DNA of 64,000 nucleotides, from positions 868,001 to 932,000 of the forward strand of contig JAPWGK010000002.1 of assembly GCA_029641185.1 (NCBI GenBank), given 5' to 3'. The stretch is from Pseudofabraea citricarpa (Eukaryota; Ascomycota; Leotiomycetes; Helotiales; Dermateaceae). Below the pieces are notes generated by a model. That model saw only the letters and a program-made list of their open reading frames with translations, did not search any database and had not been told where the DNA came from. The translations under genes and the position numbers were made by a program. Shown in pieces: positions 54,215-64,000 of the stretch (the stretch's first letter is position 1; every line of letters begins with the position of its first letter).

Positions 54215-57200
54215 GGCTGATAGTGTGTGGATTTGAGATGCGTATGTTTATGTATGTAGAATTGGTAGATGTGAGAGTAAGTGACAAGGAAGAGAGGATA
54301 TCAGAAATTTATCTCAGCAGATAAGTACGAGTTCAAACGATGTGGAAAGATGGGAGGAAAGAGTATTCTCAGCCAATTCACACACCACTTCATGTAGAAG
54401 GAAGACGAGCGGGAGGAAATGACAAAGGTTAGAGGAGAGGTAAGGGACGGGGTGAGGTAATGGAGGGGAAACTTCCGGGGTCCATGGCAATTTGACACAA
54501 TTGCATTGGCTCCCGATTTCCCATGGCACTGCTCTAACTCACTGGACTTGCCTTCTTTTGGCGGAGTACGGGTCCGGACTGGCTGCTTTTCGTCTGCATC
54601 TGTAAGGTGATGTGATGTGATGCTGTGAGGATGGACGATGACATATGCACTTTTTTTTATTTTGGAGGGGCGGCCAAGAGCCCCGCTAAACGTCACATGT
54701 TACCTCAACTTACCTTTGAGCTAGATCGTCGAAATTGGCCTTTCTACTTCGTTGAAATGGTGCATTTTACTTCGTTGTCTTGTCTTCCCTTGGAATCGGC
54801 TTTGGAGAGCCACTGTTTAGATGATTTTGTAGTTTTTATGACATTTTACTGGGATAGGTACCTATTCAACTCAAATAAGAACTCTCATCGAGTCATATAA
54901 ACCTGTAACTAAAGCGAGAAAGCGTATATCAAATAGGGATCCATGGTAATTCTAGTAAAAAGATGACTCCGTCTCCTAATGTATAACAGGTAGGTACCTG
55001 TTTTACTTATTTTGTTCCGCGAATATTTTATAGCATTTTCTCCGAATTTAGTCAAACACGTTTACTTTTGGAGTAATCTTCAGATTCATAGAAGCTTACT
55101 GTTGGAAGAATAGTCATGTGTACACGTGATACGCTGGTATCTATATAAGGCCTCCCTCCTGTAGTAGCTCCTCTTTCTTCCTGAGACAAATCAATACCTT
55201 CAAAACGAGCATCATATCACCGGAGTGAATATGTAGTGCCCATCGACCCATTGATTATAGTCAACCGACACTTACTAATCATCACTTTCTCTTGTATTTT
55301 CACAAAGGTGAAATAATTCTATCGTCTTTCGGTACCTTGTAGCTATAGTTCGACCCTCTTATATTACTCGATGAACACGAAGGGCATATGAACGGAAGCA
55401 GGAGAACATCCGGACACAGAACCTACTTGCCTGCCAAAGTTGCGATCTTTGCTCCGCACCCAAAGCCCGAGAGGTCCGCAAAGTAGTAAGAGATTCTGAG
55501 GTATATTACAGTCAGCGGCAGGAGCATAAGCAGTCTAACCAGAAGTCTTATTGTTACACTCGCCAAATAGCCTATAGAGTCTTGTATCACCTCAACAGCT
55601 TAAATTGTCTTATCATATTCGATGTTATGTAAAGATGAATATACTTAAAGTTTACGTTGTTATAAAAGTCCTTGAGATCGCCTAGGATTATTACCGGGAG
55701 CTAGTATTATCTATAATCGAAGGTAACACCATAGTCTTAGAGTTCCTAGTGGGTATAAAGTATTAAATGGTCTTGCGTAATGGTAGATATTAATTATAAG
55801 GCAACAGGTTGATTGAAGAGCTATAGGGCTGGCTACGGAGGTTGCGAGGGTTTATATAGCTCGAAGAACTCTCAAACAAGGCAAATCAAACCAAATAGCA
55901 TATTAGGGGTCGGGCTCCATCTAACATAAAGCAAAGAATGAGATAATTTCAATGCCGTAAGATAAGCTCCTTCAAGAATGACCGGGCATAAGATCAAGCC
56001 AGGTCTTTCTTTCTTCCAGATTTATTATGCGAGTATATTTAGCAGCAAATACAAGAGGTCTTCCAAGGTCAAGGAATTATCATACGGACGGAACTTTTTA
56101 GAGTTTAGAGAAGTAAGAAGTAGAGTCTATATAGCCAAACTCTCCAAATGATAATCTTGCATGTCTTGAGTTCACGAAGCAAATCAGAAAGAAGTCAGGG
56201 GCACTTCTTCCTTTATATGGGAAAAAAACCTCGTTCTGCTAATCTACATCGTCTCTTGCTGGATCAGCGCATATACATACCAGCACTCTCGAAAATAAGC
56301 AAGCCCTGGTTACTCTTTCTTGTGTCGAGAGATTTTCAACCGGATGGAGTTTTATTATCGCGTCGGCCATTTTTTTTTTTATATTTGTTTGTTGAAAGGG
56401 AATAATAACAGAACGGTACTTCAAAATACCTCGATATTGTATACGCTATTTCCAGGAGGAATATATAGCCGTGTGTATTAATTTCCTGATATAAAGTTGA
56501 TAACAGAGCATTTGTACGAGCCGCCTATTCATCTACTTGGGTAATAGAAGAGATATCGTAAGACAAGAATGAACATAAGCAGATTAGATAGTATGAGGCC
56601 TATATTCATCAGGGAAACAGACAAGTTTTATAATATATAAGTGAAAGCCCTTCATAACTGATTTATATTTGCCTAGCCGGTTAGGATTGTGTATATTCGA
56701 AATTACCTTTAACCCTGTTCCTTATTTCCTTTCCATTTTTTCATTGAAACTGTGAACCTCATCATATCAGCTAGCTAGCTAGTCAAGGACATAAACTAGG
56801 TCTTATCTCTTAACTATAACTAGAGCTGCAACAAATAGAACGCGAAAAACCTATCGCGTCTCGAGATACGTATCTATTGGCTAGGTCAAATTACGAGGCT
56901 AATAGCACTTTGTGTAATATCTCTATTTATTCTTACATCCTTCGGTTTTCGCGAGATTCTAAAAGACGACCATCTTTCCAAAACTTTACTTTTTTATCCC
57001 AAATAGATCAATGAGTCCCTCCGATAAAGGAAAAGACCCGTTTTACAGTGATCTATAATCATATATACCAACGAATACTCCATTAAAACGTATATATCTT
57101 ATGATATAAAGATTCTTCTAATACCTCGGCGTATGATTAGAAATCATCTAAGTCACAAAGTTGAGTTTGAACACATAAGCGTCGCGTCTATGTCAACGTA

Positions 57201-58552
57201 GCTAGCCTCAGATACTGCCGGCCAAATACTTTATGAATACACGAGACACGTGGTTCGAATGATTGGTTGTAAATTTGTTATCTCCCACGTAAATGCCACA
57301 GGGAACTAAAGGCTTTCAGATTCTAGGGACTACCTTGTCTAATGCCACCCTACCTACCACTAAGACTTTAAAGAGACCATAGCATATGCATACAAATGGG
57401 TTTCTCTAGCAAAATTTCCAAAAGACGAATGCAGAGTAGAAGCAGTATCGAGCCTCTAGATAGAACCATTCTATAGTAAGGATCGGTTGCCCATCAGGAT
57501 TATGCAACTAAGCCAAGTTCTAGAATAGGAATGTTTTAAGCGATGGCTAACCGAGATAAAAGGGCCTCCTAGCCGAGCTGCCTACATAATTCCATAATTT
57601 TTGCATTCGTTCCCGAGATTTCAAAAACAGAATGTAACGTCATATAAAGCCTCATAAAGCCCAAGGACCTTTTAAAATAGATCACGAGTTTTACCCGCGC
57701 GAATTCCATAGTCTGTCTCATCGGAAAACCAAGATCTTCAAGATATCTCGCATCATGACGTCGGTCTGCACGGACCACCAAAAAGCGTTACGCTTTTCTG
57801 TGAAGCCAGCCCCCAAAACATCGGGAACCATCTCAAACAGCCAGAAATCACAGAAAAGCAGGGCATGCAGGGGCTCGTCAGATTGCTTATCGATGCTCCG
57901 CCCAGCCACTGCTAGCCACAAGGAGACGGAAGAACTCGAGCCACTTTCCACAATTCCCCTCGTATCAACGGGTCTGATGTGGCTGATCGCGATGGCTACC
58001 AATAACAGGTATCCTCCAAATGAAAAAACCGTCAGCCAAGGATTCCATACCCGGTTTCGACTCCGACCTTGATTGGCGACCTTTAACAACAAGTCTTGCA
58101 ACGCGTGACCTTGTCTCCGATCATTGGTCTGGAAAGGCCTAATATGACGTCCCTTTTGACATCCCCATCTTGTTATCGAGAATGTAGGGTCTCAGGACCC
58201 CTACTACCCCATGGCTATGATGTGGGCTGCCGTCATATTACCAGGAAACCAAGATTCTGCCCATGAAAGCACGAATTAGAGGAGCTGTTTGTCTTGCATG
58301 ATGGTGGCTTCCAACAACAACCTTTCTCCAGTATTCGATATGTAGAAGAGCAGCGTTTTAGCCACAGAACACAAAGCCACGTCGTAGAGATCAAAGATCT
58401 ATATAATCTGCAACATGTCCGCCACTACTTCCCTTCCTTCAGTACAACACAACACAACTACTTTACCAGCTCAATCACTTCAAAGCTACAACCAAACCAA
58501 ACCCACTACACAAACCTACCACAACACCAAACCAACACAACAACTTTTCAAG
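54215..58552. other. AT-rich, stop-dense island
   Basis: About 4.3 kb without a supported gene. From about 54.9 to 57.7 kb the sequence is strongly AT-rich. Two stretches (about 54900-56150 and 56425-57570) contain no open frame of 60 codons on either strand. This contrasts sharply with the rest of the window and suggests repeat DNA decayed by repeat-induced point mutation. I could not identify the original element, terminal repeats or a target-site duplication. Ends are approximate. Confidence 0.6.
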
Positions 58553-58956
58553 ATGCATCACGGAACCAGAACCACCCAAACCACTACCGCCCGCCCTTCT
58601 CTCATGACTCGTCTCCGTGGTAGACACGCAAACAGACGCACAGTCAAGACCACCACTGTTCATCAACCAAGAACCACTGCTGCCACTACAACCACTCGTC
58701 GCAGAGGATGGGGAGGACGCAGAGCCAACAGAACTGCAGTTGCACCTGTCCACCACCAAAGACGCAAGGTCAGCATTGGCGATAAGATCAGCGGAGCCAT
58801 GTTGAAGCTCAAGGGAAGCTTGACCCACCGCCCAGGTGTCAAGGTAAGAAGATGCCAAAACTCGTCCATCTCACATCAATACTAACTTCATCTCAGGCTG
58901 CGGGAACCCGTAGAATGCACGGCACTGACGGTCGTGGAAGCCACCGCGTCTATTAA
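58553..58956 (+). CDS. Small conserved basic protein, function unknown
   Basis: Exons 58553-58843 and 58897-58956 (116 residues, phase-0 intron of 53 bases). The start M-H-H-G-T-R-T-T-Q follows a CA-rich leader; an in-frame upstream ATG at 58415 would add 46 Thr/Gln-rich residues and is less likely. The first half is Thr/Arg/His-rich. The second half, K-V-S-I-G-D-K-I-S-G-A-M-L-K-L-K-G-S and then A-A-G-T-R-R-M-H-G-T-D-G-R-G-S, matches a block I recall from many small filamentous-fungal hypothetical proteins. No catalytic motif, signal peptide or membrane segment is seen. The high positive charge and amphipathic K-I-S-G-A-M-L-K-L-K helix suggest binding to nucleic acid or membrane (inference). 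Neighbours give no clue: it sits at the edge of the AT-rich island. Confidence 0.75.
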
Positions 58957-60173
58957 ATCTGTGTTAAGCAGATAGACGATATATATTGGCGGAGAGGACC
59001 TGTACTATTATTTGTTTTATACCCACATGTTTTCTCACGAGCGATGATGAATGAGCGAAGATTTGGAATTTTGTACCATCTACCAGACTATTAGTCCTAA
59101 TTAAATCACAAACCAACCAAGTTTGACGTGTTTAATGCACTGTGAAAGAATAGGGAAAATTCTGCCTAGTACCTTAGCAAAACATTTTTTGACATTAACT
59201 CAAGAACGATGCGATTTGCTTATGAGGAAAATGGTATAATCCCATCGTCAGATATCGAAGATTCCTCACGCGTCACGCGGATTGCGAATCGGAATTTAAG
59301 CGATGTCTTTTCGGAGGAGGAGGATTTTCGCAAGAATTTCGTGATCCTCCCGCTCCGATTGGAATCCGAAACCGTGGGTTGTATTGTCATGGAAGAAATC
59401 CAAGGACAAAAATGGGAAGTAAGTACAAATACACTTCTATCTTCTTCCATGCGATTCTATAGTTCTCTACGGTACCGGTACCCGAGATGCTTGAAGCTGT
59501 ATTACAGTGTAAGATTTAGGAAAGTCCGGTCGGTTGTTGAGATGCAATACCTATGTCACTATGCATTTCCGAGATCAAAGAGGAAAGCAGACAGCCATTC
59601 GACAAATGCATCTCTCCTAAAAAACGATAAGCCAAGGCCAAGTTGAAGCGGGCGGGTTCTTGTCGGGTCAATCATCCACTGCCGGGGCATACGTGAAACA
59701 ACGTCTGGCTGTCAATTGTCAAAGCATCAGACGAAACGCTAGAGACATGAAAGAACAGAAATCGGTTGAGCAGGACCTTGCAAGAATGATTTATTTCAGG
59801 AAGAGTTTATCGCTCTTTTATCTATCTTAGTAAACTTTCCGCCTTCTAGAATAGTTCGGACAGACATAAGAAGAGAGAAAAAGAAACACTGGCATCTCTA
59901 TCGTCCAATCGAAAGCTGCTTATACGCATATCTGCGATCAGCGGAAGCTAGGCACGTGCCCGCATCTCTCGGAAACAAATCAAGTCCCATTTTAGGGGTT
60001 GCCGAACGCCGTTCACGCCCGCCACCCTCCTCCTTCCGCCGTGATACAACAACACATTTTTCCCTTCAGCTGGCTCAACATAATCTTTCCCTTATTTCCC
60101 AACTACAGCTCCCTCGCATCTCTCTCACTCGCGCGCGTCCCTTTCTGCATCGTCGAACAAGCAGCCTGCAACA
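58957..60173. other. Intergenic, HEM2 promoter side
   Basis: About 1.2 kb between the small basic protein gene and HEM2. It contains one tentative small ORF (59209-59519). The last 100 bases before HEM2 are pyrimidine-rich (CTCCTTCC, CTCTCTCAC), typical of a fungal leader. Confidence 0.45.
59209..59519 (+). CDS. Possible small spliced ORF, unknown
   Basis: An ATG at 59209 opens 70 codons that end at a perfect GTAAGTAC donor (59419). With an acceptor after ATTACAG at 59507 the product would be about 73 residues ending C-K-I; unspliced it would be 145. The first 70 residues are acidic and compositionally protein-like (Val/Leu/Glu-rich, V-I-L-P-L-R-L-E-S-E-T-V-G-C-I-V-M-E-E), better than most background frames here. 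I recognise no family. It could be a decayed fragment or chance. Confidence 0.25.
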
Positions 60174-61380
<1,207 letters not shown>

Positions 61381-64000
61381 TCACATTCCATGGGGAAGAG
61401 TGCTCTCGCGATTTAGTTTTTATTTTATTTAGATTTTTGCTTGTTGCTGGGGGAGTTCTGGGCTTGGGCTGGGCGTAGAATTTATGTCTTGGGATGTGTG
61501 CGAGTAAAAAACGCTTTGTATGTGGAATGAGCTTATGCTGGCTGTTTTATGTATCACTGTCGTTTTCTCCTCTTGTGGAAAAAAGAAAGAAAAAAAGACA
61601 GAGTAAATCACATTCGTGATGAATAGAACTCTATAATTACGCCTTCGGCCCCCAGCATGTCCGCACAGTATTTCGTGAATGAGGAATGTTCGGGATTATT
61701 TCCACTTGGGAGGGTGGCTGAAAGTTAACTTCTATAGGACATTAGATTGCGTTCGTGACAATATCTACCTAGGTACAGTAGGCTCAAGTGATACTTTTCG
61801 GCCGAAAAGCCAAGTCACATATTGAACTCTGCTCTATCAGAAAGGCCATCTATGTAGCTTTCCGGTCGGCGCATCTGGAAATGAGAAAGTCGAGAGAGGG
61901 GGAGGAGACGATTTCCTTTGTTCTAGTACTATACTCAAAAGGACTGCTCGGGGCCGAGGTGTTCGGTACAGTAGCGCCTCGTAACTTTGATTTTTATATT
62001 AGTTTTAGTTTGATTCCTCGTCATGTGAAGTGCAGAAACCTTTTTTCTTCATCTTCTTTCGTCGACCTCGTGTACCGTACTATTGGTAGGTAGCCGTCGC
62101 GTCCGCATCTCTGGACTCTGGTCTGCAGGCAATTGCCGGATGGTACTGTACTGTACGGGCTCGTGTTGACTTTGCATATGCCGCCCTCATTGTTCAGGGA
62201 AGCTTCTTTGCTGGATCCTTCTTTTTTGTGGTGATGTGTTACCATACCCGGTACAGTAAGAGAGGAATACCGGTAGCAGAACTTCTTTACTTAGCGTTCT
62301 GGGGGTTGCGTTGCGTTGCGTTGCGTTAAGCGGATGGTTCGGTATTGTGGAATCCATGGCATTGTAGTCGTGGTATTATGGTGTTGGTGCACTGTATACT
62401 GTATACTCTACCAACCAGTAGTTGGACTGTCTTCCAGATCCGGCTTCCTCCTAAACGGTGAGAGATGCCGCTGCGGGTCGCGACCCCGTGATACCTTATC
62501 AACAACAGAGAATGGAGAAGTTCGGATTCGCAAACTGTCCAGCAAGACGTTTCGAAATTTGAAAGTCACTCGATAATCGCGTTCGCCGTGGCGTACTGCA
62601 CTCCATGTCTTCTCAGCCCTCACCTGGGTCGGTGGAGCCTCGGAAGATTTCTCAATCTCACATCTCAAACCCGGCGAGTTCTCGCAGGAAAACTCTATTT
62701 GGTCTCCTTATCAACATGGTGATACCGTGACCGTGATTGAGACCGGCTGGAACTTGGGGTGCATATTTAATTGCGTTGCTGGACTCTAGAGTGGAGAGGG
62801 ACGAAAATCCGGGGCAAGGAGATGGCTTGTAGTAAAGAGCGGTGTATTTCTGTTTCTGTGGGTTGCGGTGTCGTGACTCGTGATTTCTTTTCTGAGACTC
62901 AGCAATGAGGATTGTATCAGTAAGAGCTGGGTTAAGGAAGAGTTTCGAGGCTTGGATTTGATGATCTGGCGGTTCTTGTGTTTTGCCTTGCGCACCTAGG
63001 TAGCTACGCGGTGGTAGAGCTTGGTGGGGGTAGGCAAGATATTAAATGCCAGACCGCTCAAGGATTGGTGGGACTACTGGAGGAAGTAGTGAATAGAAAA
63101 CTTTTAGGTTCTGTCATGTTATACAACGTATTATTGAACGGCAATCGTGTGGTAAGAACAAAAAAGAATAACAATAGAAGAAAGGAAGTTAGCAGAAAGC
63201 GAACAAAGACGAAGCTAATTTGACCAGATTCTACGGTATCTAACCCCGCTAGTTGGAGACCGAGGGGGTTAAATGTGAGGTCTTAAGAGCTATTGAAAGG
63301 CAGTCGAATGATCTTCTTTCGGATCACGAGTAGTTGGCCGAGAGCTGCCGACCCAAACAGGACACCTCAGTTTGATACCCACCACTGCGAAGAAATTCCA
63401 ACAAATGCCATATTGCTAATGGCATGGTAAGCCGATGGTGAATCTCAAGAATGGGCAGCGGAGGTCAAGACGTTATGGAAATGGGACCTTATGGGTCCGG
63501 ACTGAATGCCCGGACATGTAGAAGATGGCCCGGTATCCGCAGCTGCTACGACATGATGTCCTATTATCTTGAGAAACTGGCCTGGGTCTACCGGTGGCCC
63601 TCGGAAGCATCCGGTGATATGTGACAGATGCATCCTAATGTGCATTGTCGTGCATTGGCCTGGCATGTTCAGATGGAGAGATCGTCTAAACACCATGGAT
63701 GCCAGGTGCAAAGGGTCGAGCTCATTGGACATAACAAACGTGTCTGATGCAACTCTAGGCGTGCGAATGAGGATATGATACGAGCAAGAGCAGATGCTGC
63801 AGCATAGTTTAGCATATGCGATGGCTAAGCAGAAAGGAAGGTCGACGGAGAGGGTGGAACGCGGTGTAGCACAGAGAGAGAGGTGTAAGAGGGTCACCCA
63901 GGTAAATTTGCAATAGACGACTGAGATGACCCAAGTGCTCTTGTTCGGATTCAATCGACGCTGGAATAAAGTTTGGTCTGAACACAGCCTGCCGATAGTG
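61381..64000. other. Gene-free stretch to window end
   Basis: About 2.6 kb after HEM2 with no supported gene. The first 200 bases are T-rich, consistent with the HEM2 3' UTR. Further on are GTAC-pentamer clusters at 62070-62080 and 62141-62160. The minus-strand frame 63445-63954 (169 codons) shows no family pattern. Confidence 0.5.
62306..62327. repeat. TTGCG pentamer array
   Basis: Four perfect copies of TTGCG followed by TTAAG. Confidence 0.9.

Noticed and set aside
54900..57700. Specific retrotransposon identity for the AT-rich island
   Set aside because: I looked for reverse transcriptase, integrase and transposase motifs and for terminal repeats, but nothing was clear enough to name an element.
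57569..58101. Two minus-strand frames, one with a hydrophobic stretch, possible membrane-protein remnant
   Set aside because: The longer one starts at TTG, the join between the two frames has no convincing splice sites, and the region borders the decayed AT-rich island.
63445..63954. 169-codon minus-strand frame near the window end
   Set aside because: No motif, biased composition, and no intron or promoter signs.

Overview
The window is nuclear DNA from a filamentous ascomycete (Pezizomycotina). Three things support this: short introns of about 48-140 bases with GT..AG ends and CTAAC/CTGAC-type branch points; a complete set of ascomycete-type housekeeping proteins; and a Zn(II)2Cys6 regulator. 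The class cannot be proved from the sequence. Leotiomycetes is my guess, at low confidence. I saw no tRNA, rRNA, CRISPR array, intact transposon or biosynthetic cluster. Nineteen genes are supported with confidence and one small gene is tentative. All exon joins come from reading splice sites and protein-family continuity, not from transcripts.

Layout. 1-8470 holds no gene I can support and is full of short tandem repeats and GTAC-containing pentamer clusters. 8471-16782 carries three plus-strand genes: a small REV1-like BRCT protein, a spindle-pole-body coiled-coil protein (SnaD/Cut12-like), and a large acidic AT-hook protein of unknown function. 13.9-38.6 kb is a dense block in which twelve consecutive genes strictly alternate strand: AT-hook protein, MIC12, mitochondrial bL17m, UTP25, eIF3f, R3H-SUZ protein, ZCCHC10-like zinc knuckle, Cwf18/CCDC12, a PPR protein, SWC4, a p24-alpha cargo receptor and a palmitoylatable casein kinase I. 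Each promoter in the block is therefore divergent and each 3' end convergent. 41.1-43.3 kb encodes a Zn2Cys6 DNA-binding domain fused to a maltose-acetyltransferase-like domain. 43.3-50.7 kb is gene-poor. MPP10 and a short-chain dehydrogenase follow at 50.7-54.2 kb. 54.2-58.5 kb is an AT-rich, stop-dense island that looks like degenerated repeat DNA. A small conserved basic protein gene and HEM2 (5-aminolevulinate dehydratase) lie at 58.5-61.4 kb. The rest is again gene-free.

How the genes fit together. Most products are core machinery. UTP25 and MPP10 belong to the small-subunit processome. eIF3f and bL17m serve cytosolic and mitochondrial translation. Cwf18, the zinc-knuckle protein, the R3H-SUZ protein and the PPR protein act on RNA. 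MIC12 and HEM2 serve mitochondria and haem. SWC4 acts on chromatin, p24 in ER-Golgi traffic, and the spindle-pole protein and casein kinase in cell cycle and signalling. Divergent partners often share a theme: MIC12 with bL17m (mitochondria), UTP25 with eIF3f (ribosome), and the R3H-SUZ protein with the zinc knuckle (RNA).

The most unusual object is the transcription-factor/acetyltransferase fusion. The histidine expected for acetyl transfer is replaced by valine, so the domain may be a sensor rather than an enzyme. A short upstream frame overlaps its start codon.
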